The position numbers and the translations under genes are program-made. DNA of 64,000 nt from Lactobacillus sp. ESL0680 (GTDB taxonomy: Bacteria > Bacillota > Bacilli > Lactobacillales > Lactobacillaceae). This document shows positions 52,450 through 61,754 of this stretch, piece after piece. The stretch covers positions 1,054,001 through 1,118,000 of the forward strand of contig NZ_CP113945.1 in assembly GCF_029392855.1 (NCBI RefSeq). Reading direction: 5' to 3'. The notes under the pieces were generated by a model. It saw nothing but the letters and a program-made list of their open reading frames with translations, did no database searches and had not been told where the DNA came from. Numbering within the stretch: the stretch's first letter is position 1; the number at the start of each line of letters is the position of its first letter.

Positions 52450-55400
52450 CTACTTATTTAACTGATCTGCAAATTTTTTAAATGATTGACGCAATTTAGT
52501 ATGATATTTAATTTTACTAAGTTCTCTAACCATTGTATCTTCTGCGTCATTTTGGTAATTCTGTTGGCCTTCCTGCACTATCTTGGATAGATCACCTTCA
52601 ACATCTAAGTCATCTTGACCAACAACATGTTTTTCTAATAACTCGTTGATTCTTTGTGAATCAGTAATATCAACTAAACCCCATTTTTTCTTAAAGTCTA
52701 GAATTTCTGTTCGATGGTTCTTCTCAGTATGATCTTTAATTAACTGTTTTACTTCTTCTGATAAAACCGGATACTTCTGAATATCTACTTTATGAGCCAT
52801 TAAATCATTAGCTACAGTTTGAACATCTTTAGCGTATTTTTCATCTTCTAATTGGGCAATGAAGTTTTCAATTTGCAGTTTGGTTTTAGCCGCTTCAGTC
52901 ATTTGTTCATCATTAACTTGATTTGCCAATTGTGCAATCAATTCATCGAGATAGTCATAGTCAACGTCAATGTCTTTGATATGTTCCATTTCCAAAGTTA
53001 AGTCACTAACGTCCAAATGTCGACTTTTAGCTACACATTCTTTTATTTGACTAGTAAATGCACCTGTAAGTTTTGCTTCATCATCTTCAGACATTCCGAG
53101 CTCTTGCAATAATTTTTCTGGATGTTCCTCATCATATTTCTCATCCTGCTTAATTCTAGCCATTGAATGACTGTAATCATTCAGAGTGTTATACATTTGC
53201 TTTTGTTTAACTTCACTATGAGGAATATCATCAAAGTTATTAGTTAATGTGGCTAATTCATCCACTGTCTTCTTTAGCGCTTCAACTTCTTCATCGTATG
53301 ACTTTGCTAAAATTGAGGTTGCTGCAACTTCAGGTAATTCTTCTTGCACAAAAGCAGATTGCCTGTCAGCATATGTTGCTAAAGCTTGCTTCATTAGCTT
53401 TTCTGCGTTCTTGGGCCAGCGATAATTAACAATGCGACCAAAGGGCTTTTTCTGCATATCATGAACCCTATTGGTTCTTGAATAAGCTTGAATCAGAGCA
53501 GACCCTTTCAGTGTTCGGTCAACATAAAGAGTATTTAATTCAGGGGCATCAAAACCCGTTAATAATTGATCAACTACGATTACTAAATCTAGATAATTTC
53601 GGTCATCAGCACTGCGATTTAGCCTAGACATCAGGTCTTGTTCATAATCGTCTACCTGATCATCTGTAAAGTTGGTATTGAACAGTGAATTGTAATTATC
53701 CATTGCCCTTCTTAAATTAGTATTATTAACTAATTGGGTATCATCATTACTTGTACTTTGACTAAAAGTTACGGCAACCTTTAGTGGCTTAGCCATAGTT
53801 GCCATCTGTTTATTAAATTCATCAAGATACATCATTGCCATTTCTGATGAAGAACCTTGACCAACATGAGTAGTCAGTAACGCGTTATATTGACCTTTAT
53901 TGGAACGCTTGTCCCACTTTTCAAGAATATCCTCGACCACTTTTTCAACATGCTTGGGATTACGATCATAGACGCTTGGCTCCACCATCTCATCCATATC
54001 ATCGGGTGTTAAATTATTAATTCGTTCTTCAATTTGAGCTTGAGAAAATTTAGGATATCTAAATTTAAAGTATCTTGGTAAATATTGGTTCTTCATCACT
54101 TCTTCTGATAAAGTCGTTTCAAAATCAACTTTAAAGCCTAAAACGTTTTTATCAGAAATTGCATCCTTGATGGTGTAAATATGAAGCGGGTCTCCGAATA
54201 CTTCTTGGGTAGTTGGACCTTTTTTAGCATCAAAATTTGGCGTTCCAGTATAGCCAACAAATGCTGATTTTGGAAATGCTGCCTTAATCTTTTGCATCAT
54301 GTCACCAGCAGTAGAACGATGAGCTTCATCCATGATAAAGACAATATTTTTATCAGAACCATAAACTTCTTTATGACTGGCAAGACTAGATAATTTCTGA
54401 ATCGAAGTCACGATAATATTATTACTTTTAGACCGCAATTGTCGACCCAAATCATAATGATTTTTAGTTTTAGAAATTGATCCACCAGCAGCAGTATCTG
54501 CTGTTGGATCATAGGCTAAATACTGTTCAAAAGTTTGCTTAGTTAATGCTTTTCGATCAACCGCAAAAACAACTTTATCAACATTAGGTAATCTGGCAGC
54601 TAACCAAGCAGCTTTAAAGGAACTAATAGTTTTACCAGAACCTGTTGTATGCCAAATGTAGCCAACCTCTTTAGGGTCAAAACCAAAGGAATGATGCCGT
54701 AATTTTTCTAAAATTCGTTTGGTTGCATATACCTGATATGGACGCATTACTTTAACATTTTCATGATTTTTTGTACCATCTAAAATCATAAAGTTAGTTG
54801 CCATTTCATGAGCCATCGGGATTGAAAGCATTTGTCTAGCAAACTCACGCCATTCATATACTGGATGGTTGTCTTTTTCTCTTTGCCACCGAAAAGCAAA
54901 GTCTGTATTAAACTTATCCAAAGTGGTATTAGCCATATAACGAGCATCATGCGGCGTTAATGCAACTAAAATCTGTACTGTTGAAAAAATATCACTATAC
55001 TGATTTTCTGAAATATATTGTTGCATCTGATTTAGTGCTTCTTTAGCATCGTGTGCATCAGCTTTTTCTTCAATCTGAATAATCGGCAGACCATTAATTA
55101 ACAAGGTAGTATCAAATCTTCGTCTTTTGCGACCTACTATTACAGGGTCACGCCAAATCTGATTAACAACTTGATAAACGGTATTACCAGCACCAATATG
55201 ACTTTGATCAAAAACGGTAAGGAAAACATGGTTACCATTATCCAAATCTACTTCAACTTGGGAAATTCCATTAACTCCGTATAAAAATTGCCCTGCTTCA
55301 TAAGGTGTAGATAAATTCTTGATTTGCACCTTAACTTGGTTAAATTCATTAGTAGTTAATGGCTGATCTAATTTATCTTGATTATTTTGTTCTAAAATTT

Positions 55401-55533
55401 GCTTAAAGTTCACCCATAACTGTTCAGTCGTTTTTATTTTTGACATATAGGTCCATTGCTTGTCACCACCAATTTTAGTTAAATAATCAATTAGTTCATC
55501 TTCAAATTTTAATTCGCTGTTTTCAATTGCCAT
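52450..55533 (-). CDS. hsdR: Type I restriction endonuclease subunit
   Basis: HsdR supplies ATP-driven DNA translocation and cleavage. Start at ATG 55531-55533 (MAIENSELKF, 1027 residues) has CAGAGG upstream. It contains an N-terminal nuclease domain with the PD-(D/E)xK core (TLLINGLPIIQIEEKADAHDA, about residue 150), Walker A HTTGSGKTISSF near 298, DEAH box IMDEAHRST near 403 and later helicase motifs (VDQLLTGFDAPELNTLYVD, QAYSRTNRV). No motif is broken, so the restriction activity is predicted intact. Confidence 0.95.
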   Translation of the reverse strand: MAIENSELKFEDELIDYLTKIGGDKQWTYMSKIKTTEQLWVNFKQILEQNNQDKLDQPLTTNEFNQVKVQIKNLSTPYEAGQFLYGVNGISQVEVDLDNGNHVFLTVFDQSHIGAGNTVYQVVNQIWRDPVIVGRKRRRFDTTLLINGLPIIQIEEKADAHDAKEALNQMQQYISENQYSDIFSTVQILVALTPHDARYMANTTLDKFNTDFAFRWQREKDNHPVYEWREFARQMLSIPMAHEMATNFMILDGTKNHENVKVMRPYQVYATKRILEKLRHHSFGFDPKEVGYIWHTTGSGKTISSFKAAWLAARLPNVDKVVFAVDRKALTKQTFEQYLAYDPTADTAAGGSISKTKNHYDLGRQLRSKSNNIIVTSIQKLSSLASHKEVYGSDKNIVFIMDEAHRSTAGDMMQKIKAAFPKSAFVGYTGTPNFDAKKGPTTQEVFGDPLHIYTIKDAISDKNVLGFKVDFETTLSEEVMKNQYLPRYFKFRYPKFSQAQIEERINNLTPDDMDEMVEPSVYDRNPKHVEKVVEDILEKWDKRSNKGQYNALLTTHVGQGSSSEMAMMYLDEFNKQMATMAKPLKVAVTFSQSTSNDDTQLVNNTNLRRAMDNYNSLFNTNFTDDQVDDYEQDLMSRLNRSADDRNYLDLVIVVDQLLTGFDAPELNTLYVDRTLKGSALIQAYSRTNRVHDMQKKPFGRIVNYRWPKNAEKLMKQALATYADRQSAFVQEELPEVAATSILAKSYDEEVEALKKTVDELATLTNNFDDIPHSEVKQKQMYNTLNDYSHSMARIKQDEKYDEEHPEKLLQELGMSEDDEAKLTGAFTSQIKECVAKSRHLDVSDLTLEMEHIKDIDVDYDYLDELIAQLANQVNDEQMTEAAKTKLQIENFIAQLEDEKYAKDVQTVANDLMAHKVDIQKYPVLSEEVKQLIKDHTEKNHRTEILDFKKKWGLVDITDSQRINELLEKHVVGQDDLDVEGDLSKIVQEGQQNYQNDAEDTMVRELSKIKYHTKLRQSFKKFADQLNK

Positions 55534-56116
55534 TTTTCGCCTCTGTTTTAATACCAATGATATTGTCTAAAATTTGATACACAATCCTATCTCTATTTAA
55601 AATATTTTTATACAATTGATTAGACTGTTTTAACTGGTCCACATATAACTTTCCAATTGATTTTTGATTTTCAACGCTCAGTTCCGGAACAATAATTTCT
55701 TTAAGAATTTTTGTTGTATATTTAAAAACAATGCTACCCTGCAAATATTTTTTTATTTGTCGATCAAAACATTTACTTTCGTTTAATAGAAAAAGAATGT
55801 ATTCAATTGATACAGAAGTTCTAGGAATTAATTTAACAAAATTCTGTGTTAAAATGTATTTGTCGTGTTTCTGAGTTATAATGGCTGCTTTTCCACTTTG
55901 TAGGTTAAAAATCAAGTCACCTTGCTTAACCAGAACCACATCAGATATAGTTTTTATTTGCTTTGTTTTGCTATTATTTGTTAGAGACTGAAAAGTATCT
56001 TCTAAATAACAATTTCTATCATAAACAAAGTAAGATTTTGTATTACTTTTATTATTGACTTCTAGTCTAGATTGTAATGAACCACTTTTAAATTCGAAAA
56101 GGTCCTTTAATTTCAA
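55523..56116 (-). CDS. Half-length HsdS-like protein with a single TRD
   Basis: The 197-residue product is one specificity-subunit half: an N-terminal TRD with FEFKSGSLQSRLEV and ILTQNFVKLIPRTSVSIEYILFLLN, then the predicted coiled-coil arm (VENQKSIGKLYVDQLKQSNQLYKNILNRDRIVYQ). It opens the operon and overlaps hsdR by 11 nt. Half-size S subunits can dimerise to mimic a whole HsdS, as known for engineered and some natural systems, or act as modifier or decoy; which applies is unknown. It is not part of the inverted-repeat switch. Confidence 0.75.
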   Translation of the reverse strand: MKLKDLFEFKSGSLQSRLEVNNKSNTKSYFVYDRNCYLEDTFQSLTNNSKTKQIKTISDVVLVKQGDLIFNLQSGKAAIITQKHDKYILTQNFVKLIPRTSVSIEYILFLLNESKCFDRQIKKYLQGSIVFKYTTKILKEIIVPELSVENQKSIGKLYVDQLKQSNQLYKNILNRDRIVYQILDNIIGIKTEAKNGN

Positions 56117-56137
56117 ATTTTGTTCTCCTTTCTTTTG

Positions 56138-56155
56138 GTAATTTAGCTAAATTAC
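56138..56155. promoter_or_regulatory. Perfect 18-nt palindrome at the hsd operon start site
   Basis: GTAATTTAGCTAAATTAC is a perfect dyad. It falls at about +1 to +18 relative to the predicted start of the hsd transcript, a place where a repressor would block initiation. No regulator gene is adjacent. Confidence 0.6.
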
Positions 56156-56161
56156 ATAAAT

Positions 56162-56189
56162 AATTATAATACATTTTCCACTAAAATCA
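56162..56189 (-). promoter_or_regulatory. Promoter of the hsd operon
   Basis: On the minus strand TTGATT (56184-56189) and TATAAT (56162-56167) are spaced 16 nt, about 46 nt before the ATG of the half-length S gene. Confidence 0.75.
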
Positions 56190-56270
56190 AGTGTAATTTT
56201 TTAAAATTACTTTATTATCATCACTTATTGTTATAATTGATGATAATTACTATAAAAAGAAGGTACAAAA

Positions 56271-56627
56271 ATGATTAAATTTTATGGCTATAAACGTTGT
56301 TCAACCTCGCGCAGTGCTGAAAAGTGGCTCCACGAACATGATGTTGACGTCGACTTTCAAGACTTGGTAGAGCAGCCACCTAAAAAAGAAGATCTAGTTA
56401 AGTGGATGACTGCTCATGAAGACCGCGGCTTGCGTTACTTCTTCAACACCCACGGCATGGACTACCGCAAATTGCACTTGAAGGACCAATTGCCAGACAT
56501 GACTATTGACGAAGCAGCCGAGATGATGTCCAAGAACGGCAAGTTAATCAAGCGTCCGTTAGTTGTTGACGGCGACAAATTAACCTGCGGCTTCAATGAA
56601 GATGTTTACAAAGATACTTGGCTATAG
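56271..56627 (+). CDS. ArsC/Spx-family thioredoxin-fold protein
   Basis: The 118-residue protein has the ArsC fold with CSTS at C10-S13 (YGYKRCSTSRSAEKWL), a middle helix and KRPLVVDGDKLTCGFNEDVYKDTW near the end. Only a single active-site cysteine is present in the first motif, so true arsenate reductase chemistry is doubtful; the family includes YffB-like reductases and Spx regulators, and the C-terminal pattern fits the YffB/ArsC-like type. AAGAAGG precedes ATG 56271. Not co-transcribed with the hsd genes, which are divergent. Confidence 0.85.
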   Translation: MIKFYGYKRCSTSRSAEKWLHEHDVDVDFQDLVEQPPKKEDLVKWMTAHEDRGLRYFFNTHGMDYRKLHLKDQLPDMTIDEAAEMMSKNGKLIKRPLVVDGDKLTCGFNEDVYKDTWL

Positions 56628-56628
56628 A

Positions 56629-56652
56629 AGCGAGCTCAATGCTCGTTTTTAT
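56629..56652 (+). terminator. Weak terminator after the ArsC-family gene
   Basis: A short 5-bp stem (CGAGC with GCTCG) followed by five T. Confidence 0.55.
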
Positions 56653-56712
56653 TTTGTCTATTTTCTATGCCTGCAATAACCTTTATAATAGGAAATAAAA
56701 AAGGAGCACAGT

Positions 56713-59112
56713 ATGAAATATAATCAATATGCCTATGTTGAAACTGATTTTCAAACACAGGTACAAGAACTACTTACTATCAAATTTTTACCAGAAAATT
56801 ACCAAGAACTGACTTTTAGCGAGTTGCTAGCTGAATTAGTTGAGAACACACTTGCAGAAGTTAATCCTACCGCGGATTTTGCTAGACAAGCCAAGTTAGG
56901 TGAGTTTGCCGTTTCTGATAACCAAACCCTAGCAGACTTTTTAGCGACTAATCCAGAAACCATTACACCAGAACAATTTTACAATGTCTCCCTGCAGCTG
57001 TTGGGTTACCATGTCCACTATGATTATCAATTGTCTGACCCACTGGGCTTTATAACTAAACAAGCCCTGCCAGCTGTTTCTAGCATTAATAATCGGGACG
57101 AACTAATTCATGCCTTTTACCGCTTATTAAATACCCGGGCCAAAAATGGTCAGCTCTTAATTGACGTCATGGCTGGCAAAGGTTACTTCCACGAAAAACT
57201 TCTTGGTATCCCCTACAGTAAATTCATCTTATTTAACGGCAAAAGCTTACCCGTATTTGATACCAGCAACGTAATTCGCGAGGTTGTCTATGTAGAAAGT
57301 GACCTTGATACTGATGGCGATGGTCAATCTGACTTATTGCAAACGACTATTTTTCGCCCAGTTGAAAGCGAAATGATGAAAGTTCCAGCGCTCTATACAG
57401 CTAGTCCATATTTTGGCGGTGTCATTGACAATGTTAAACGTAATCACAGTGTCGATGAGAACTTGAGTGATGCCACTGAATGGACTAATCCACAATATGA
57501 ACCTGCTGCACGCGTGAAAGCTAAGCAGCCTAGTTCTGAAAATCATGCAGCAATCGAAGAAGCTGTCGGCAAATCCTCTTACCCACTAAACGAATACATG
57601 CTCGCACGCGGCTTCGCCAGTGTTTTTGCTGGCGGCATTGGCACACGTGGTTCTGATGGTTTACGGATCACTGGTTCTCCTGAAGAAACAGAAAGTGCCA
57701 AAGAAATTATCGAGTGGCTGCACGGCGATCGAGTTGCCTATACTGACCGTAACCGCACTCATCAAATTAAGGCTTCATGGTGTAATGGTAATATCGGTAT
57801 GACTGGTCGCTCTTACCTCGGTACCTTGCAAATCGCTGTCGCCACAACTGGCGTTAAAGGCCTGAAGACCGTGGTGTCTGAAGCCGCAATCTCCTCTTGG
57901 TATGATTATTACCGCGAGCATGGTCTGGTCATTGCCCCTGAAGACTGCCAAGGTGAAGACATGGACTTGCTTGCCGAGACTTGTCAGTCTAACTTATGGG
58001 ACGCAGGTTCCTATTTGAAGATCAAGCCTAAATATGACGCCATGCAAGAGCAGCTTTTAACTAAAGAAGACCGCAAAACTGGACAATATTCAGACTTTTG
58101 GGAAGCACGCAATTACCGCCACCATACGGATAACATTAAATGCTCATGGATCAGTGTTCACGGTCTGAACGACTGGAATGTTAAGCCTAAGAACGTCTAT
58201 AAAATTTGGCAAAAAGTAAAACATCTCTCTTTGCCGGTTAAGCCGCACCTATTCCTGCATCAAGGACCACATTACAACATGAATAATTTGGTTTCAATTG
58301 ACTTTACCGACCTCATGAACCTCTGGTTTGTTCATGAATTGCTCGAAGTTGACAATGGTGCCGAACAGCAATGGCCAACTGTCATGATCCAAGACAACCT
58401 AGAAGCTGATACTTGGCATCAAGAAGCTGACTGGAGTAACGAACTAGGTCAAGAAGTAATCTATTATCCAACTGATGATAATGAATTACAAAAGGACGGC
58501 AATGGCAAACAGCAATTATCATTTGTCGATGTGGGCGGACAAAAATTTAAGCAAGCCCATATTTCCGAAAGTGAGTGGCAATACCAATTTATTTGTGGTC
58601 AAAAGCCGTGGGCTTCATCAAGTCTGCGCTTTACAACTGATGAGTTTATTCATCCCGTAACGATTGTCGGTCGCCCTGAAGTTACTGTCCATGTTTCTTC
58701 TAACATTAACAAAAGCCAGCTTTCAGTCGCTTTAGTTGAATTAGGTGATCGTCAGCGCCTAACTGCCACACCTAAATTCATCATGCCTGGTGGTCAAGAA
58801 CTTGGCTATCATTTTGGTACCGACACTTTGCAAGAATTTATGCCTGACAAGCTAACTCATGCCAAACTAATTACTAAGGCACACATGAACTTGCAAAATT
58901 ATGCCGACATGAAGAAGCCAACTGCCATTGAACCGGACCAATTTTATGACCTAACCTTTAAACTGCAGCCGACTTATTATCGCCTCCCTGTTGGCAGCCG
59001 GCTTTGCTTAATCATCTATTCGACTGACCAAGGCATGACTAAGCGCCCACTTGAAGAAGTAACTTATACAGTTGATTTGGCAAAAACCGCAATTAAATTT
59101 AGTCAAAAATAA
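56713..59112 (+). CDS. pepX: Xaa-Pro dipeptidyl-peptidase
   Basis: PepX releases X-Pro dipeptides from casein- or gut-derived peptides. The 799-residue size and the motif GRSYLGT (nucleophile about S367) followed by the rest of the alpha/beta hydrolase fold are characteristic of lactobacillar PepX, with [11 protein letters not shown] near 515 and the C-terminal jelly-roll domain (from about 560). The N-terminal helical cap ([14 protein letters not shown]) is intact. AAGGAG precedes ATG 56713. Single-gene transcript with its own terminator. Confidence 0.95.
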   Translation: MKYNQYAYVETDFQTQVQELLTIKFLPENYQELTFSELLAELVENTLAEVNPTADFARQAKLGEFAVSDNQTLADFLATNPETITPEQFYNVSLQLLGYHVHYDYQLSDPLGFITKQALPAVSSINNRDELIHAFYRLLNTRAKNGQLLIDVMAGKGYFHEKLLGIPYSKFILFNGKSLPVFDTSNVIREVVYVESDLDTDGDGQSDLLQTTIFRPVESEMMKVPALYTASPYFGGVIDNVKRNHSVDENLSDATEWTNPQYEPAARVKAKQPSSENHAAIEEAVGKSSYPLNEYMLARGFASVFAGGIGTRGSDGLRITGSPEETESAKEIIEWLHGDRVAYTDRNRTHQIKASWCNGNIGMTGRSYLGTLQIAVATTGVKGLKTVVSEAAISSWYDYYREHGLVIAPEDCQGEDMDLLAETCQSNLWDAGSYLKIKPKYDAMQEQLLTKEDRKTGQYSDFWEARNYRHHTDNIKCSWISVHGLNDWNVKPKNVYKIWQKVKHLSLPVKPHLFLHQGPHYNMNNLVSIDFTDLMNLWFVHELLEVDNGAEQQWPTVMIQDNLEADTWHQEADWSNELGQEVIYYPTDDNELQKDGNGKQQLSFVDVGGQKFKQAHISESEWQYQFICGQKPWASSSLRFTTDEFIHPVTIVGRPEVTVHVSSNINKSQLSVALVELGDRQRLTATPKFIMPGGQELGYHFGTDTLQEFMPDKLTHAKLITKAHMNLQNYADMKKPTAIEPDQFYDLTFKLQPTYYRLPVGSRLCLIIYSTDQGMTKRPLEEVTYTVDLAKTAIKFSQK

Positions 59113-59114
59113 TT

Positions 59115-59153
59115 AAAAAATCCGTTAGAACTTCATTGTTCTGACGGATTTTT
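59115..59153. terminator. Bidirectional terminator
   Basis: An imperfect stem of about 16 bp (59115-59131 with 59138-59153) lies between the convergent pepX and trehalose-6-phosphate hydrolase genes. Confidence 0.85.
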
Positions 59154-59157
59154 AAGT

Positions 59158-60825
59158 TTAAGCAAGGATTTTGATTGCTAGTGCTTCATATGGTCTTAAA
59201 CGCAAAAATTGCTCAGTTTTACCATTATCTTTTTGATAATTACCAATTAAAACTTGGTAAGTTTGATGACGATACTCCTCAGGCAGCTGCACGACATATT
59301 CGGTACCATAAAAATTATTAAAAACTAGTATTCTATCCGCGTTATCATCGAGATAGCGCTCATAAGCAAGAATGTGCTGGTCGGATTTCAAGAACATTTT
59401 AATATGACCATCCGAAATTAGGTCTTCGTGTTTACGCAACTTAATTAATTTTTGATAATAATTGAAGATCTCGCCTTCTGATAATTCCTTTTTGACATTA
59501 ATCTGGGACTGATTTCTCGGCATTAGCCACGGCTTAACTTTACTAAAACCAGCATATTCTTGGTCGTTCCAGTGCATTGGCGTGCGTGAATTGTCGCGTG
59601 ATTTAGCACGAATAATTGCCAAAGCCGCTTCATCCGACATGCCCTGATTTTTTAAATTATTGAAGGCATTCTTACTTTCAATATCAACATAATTGGTAAT
59701 TGAAGAATAATCAGGATCAATCATCCCAATTTCTTCGCCCATGTAAATATACGGCGTGCCGCGCATCAGATGAATGGCGGTCGCTAACATTTCTGCTGAT
59801 TTTACACGGTACTTCCCGGGATCGCCAAACCGATTCAGAGCCATTGGTTGGTCATGATTATTCCAAAATAACGCATTCCAACCGCCACCCTGGTCCATTT
59901 TTTCCTGCCATTGAGTTAATAAACTCTTTAATTTCATAAAATCAAACGGCATCTTGGTCCATTTTTCACCATTTTGGTAGTCAACCTTTAGATGATGAAA
60001 GTTAAAGACCATTGATAATTCATGTTCACTAGGCTTGGAATACTTAATTGAATTTTGGATGGTTGTTGAAGACATTTCCCCAACCGTAATGCTATCAGGA
60101 TCCTGACCAAAGCTCGCCGCATTCATTTCCTTCAAATACTTATGAACTATCGGCGTGTCAGTGTAGAGCTGCTTTTCTTCAATTGGATCAGTAGAATCTA
60201 TCAAATCAGCTGCCTTGCCAGTGACATTAATAACATCAAATCTAAACCCCTGTACACCTTTAGCACGCCAAAAGTTGATTACCTTGTAAACTTCCTGTCG
60301 CACTTCAGGGTTGTGCCAATCAAGGTCAGCTTGGCTGGGATCATAGAGGTGCAGGTAATAATAATCAGTGTCGCCAAACTTGGCCCATGCAGGACCGCCG
60401 AACTTACTCTGCCAATTGGTTGGCAGGCTGCCATCCTTTTTTGCCTTACGTAAATAGAAAAATTTACGATACTTTTCATCACCAGCCAGCGCCTTTTGAA
60501 ACCACTCGTTACTAGTTGAACAGTGATTAAATACCATATCTAACATTACGCCGACATTAATTTCTTTCAGTTTAGCAACAAGCTCATCAAAATCCGCCAT
60601 TGTGCCAAACAGCGGATCGATTTGATAATAATTGGCAATATCATAACCATTATCATGCTGCGGTGAAACAAAAAAAGGATTAAACCAAATCATATCAACG
60701 TTTAATTGTTTAATATAAGGAATTTTTTGAATGATTCCGCGAATATCACCAATGCCATCACCATTAGAATCATAGAAAGACTTAGGATAAATCTGATATA
60801 TGACTTTCTTATCTAAATTAACCAT
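59158..60825 (-). CDS. treA: Trehalose-6-phosphate hydrolase (GH13)
   Basis: The 555-residue GH13 enzyme keeps the catalytic residues D197 (GFRFDVINV), E250 (TVGEMSS) and D325 (WNNHDQP), and DMVFNHCS. By sequence it could be an oligo-1,6-glucosidase, but its place beside a TreR-type regulator and a matching PTS permease makes hydrolysis of trehalose 6-phosphate to glucose and glucose 6-phosphate the likely role. It is 11 nt downstream of treR, in one operon with it. Confidence 0.9.
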   Translation of the reverse strand: MVNLDKKVIYQIYPKSFYDSNGDGIGDIRGIIQKIPYIKQLNVDMIWFNPFFVSPQHDNGYDIANYYQIDPLFGTMADFDELVAKLKEINVGVMLDMVFNHCSTSNEWFQKALAGDEKYRKFFYLRKAKKDGSLPTNWQSKFGGPAWAKFGDTDYYYLHLYDPSQADLDWHNPEVRQEVYKVINFWRAKGVQGFRFDVINVTGKAADLIDSTDPIEEKQLYTDTPIVHKYLKEMNAASFGQDPDSITVGEMSSTTIQNSIKYSKPSEHELSMVFNFHHLKVDYQNGEKWTKMPFDFMKLKSLLTQWQEKMDQGGGWNALFWNNHDQPMALNRFGDPGKYRVKSAEMLATAIHLMRGTPYIYMGEEIGMIDPDYSSITNYVDIESKNAFNNLKNQGMSDEAALAIIRAKSRDNSRTPMHWNDQEYAGFSKVKPWLMPRNQSQINVKKELSEGEIFNYYQKLIKLRKHEDLISDGHIKMFLKSDQHILAYERYLDDNADRILVFNNFYGTEYVVQLPEEYRHQTYQVLIGNYQKDNGKTEQFLRLRPYEALAIKILA

Positions 60826-60836
60826 TTAACTTCTCC

Positions 60837-61559
60837 TTAGAATTTTATTCTTTGTCTTCGCGCAAAGTCAACAAATTTAAATTTACTTGGATCATGATAA
60901 GACAAGGTTAACTGAAATAGGGTCGCATCACTTAAATAATTATGACTGGCAACTAATACCGCTGTTTTATCCTTCAGGTTTAACTTTTTTTGTAAATTTT
61001 CATCAATCTTTTCAACGGTAATTTCCTTAGTCGCATATGAAACTTCCAGTCCCATTTCATTCTCAAGGTAATTGTAAATTGAAGTTTGTGCCGCACTCAG
61101 CGGCAACTCATTAATTAGCGGGGTAAACAAAAAATCACAATCAAGAATTTCTGGTTTACCATTAATCTTACGCAGGCGCTCAACGTAAAAGCCCTTCTGC
61201 TGCTTTTCATTCGGGAATTTTTTCTTAAAAAGCTCGGGTAACGACGACATTTTCGCCAAAGTTAAAACTTCAGTTTGCGCATCCATGCCCAGAGATTGGC
61301 TTAATTCCGCAAAACTTGAAATGCCAGAAATCGGAAAGGAATACTGCTCTAAATTCAAAACCAACGATCCCTTGCCGCGAATCTTCTGAATTAGGCCTAA
61401 CGAATTTAATTCTTCCAAGGCCTTACGCACCGTCTCACGTGAGGTTCCGTATAACTTGGTCAACTCGCTTTCACTTGGTAAAAAAGAATTAACCTTAAAT
61501 TGCTGGTGTTTGACCTTAGCTGCAATGTCTTGGGCGATAATTTCTGATTTTGATTGCAT
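60837..61559 (-). CDS. treR: GntR-family trehalose operon regulator
   Basis: The 240-residue protein has an N-terminal GntR winged helix (residues about 5-70, LPSESELTKLYGTSRETVRKALEELNSLGLIQKIRGKGSLV in outline) and a C-terminal UTRA ligand-binding domain. TreR-type repressors sense trehalose 6-phosphate. Divergent from treP; two palindromic sites lie in the intergenic region. It runs directly into treA. Confidence 0.9.
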   Translation of the reverse strand: MQSKSEIIAQDIAAKVKHQQFKVNSFLPSESELTKLYGTSRETVRKALEELNSLGLIQKIRGKGSLVLNLEQYSFPISGISSFAELSQSLGMDAQTEVLTLAKMSSLPELFKKKFPNEKQQKGFYVERLRKINGKPEILDCDFLFTPLINELPLSAAQTSIYNYLENEMGLEVSYATKEITVEKIDENLQKKLNLKDKTAVLVASHNYLSDATLFQLTLSYHDPSKFKFVDFARRQRIKF

Positions 61560-61598
61560 GATATTTTTCCTTTCACTAAATCAGATTAATTATATGCG

Positions 61599-61614
61599 CT
61601 TCTGTATGTACAAG
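61599..61614. promoter_or_regulatory. Operator-like site 1 (treR-treP intergenic)
   Basis: CTTCTGTATGTACAAG is an imperfect dyad whose TGTATGTACA core resembles TreR operators (TGTATATACA type). Close to the treR start, so it may mediate autoregulation. Confidence 0.55.
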
Positions 61615-61647
61615 TAAATAATTATCGTTAACTTTGCCTAAAATATT

Positions 61648-61661
61648 TGTAAGCGTTCTAT
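61648..61661. promoter_or_regulatory. cre-like site for CcpA
   Basis: TGTAAGCGTTCTAT matches 12 of 14 positions of the catabolite-response consensus TGWAANCGNTNWCA. It lies upstream of the treP start site. Confidence 0.6.
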
Positions 61662-61666
61662 TGCAT

Positions 61667-61680
61667 CTTGTCTAGACAAG
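61667..61680. promoter_or_regulatory. Operator-like site 2 (treR-treP intergenic)
   Basis: CTTGTCTAGACAAG is a perfect 14-nt palindrome in the promoter region of treP, followed by an AT-rich -10 candidate (TATGATAAT). The sequence suits a GntR/UTRA repressor. Confidence 0.65.
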
Positions 61681-61754
61681 TATGATAATAATCATAAATC
61701 ATTTATTAATAAATGCAAATGCATTAGTCAGTTAGTCAGAAAGAAGGAATAAGA

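Noticed and set aside
59158..60825. Oligo-1,6-glucosidase as main annotation
   Set aside because: The catalytic residues fit either, but the TreR and EIIABC neighbours point to trehalose-6-phosphate hydrolase.
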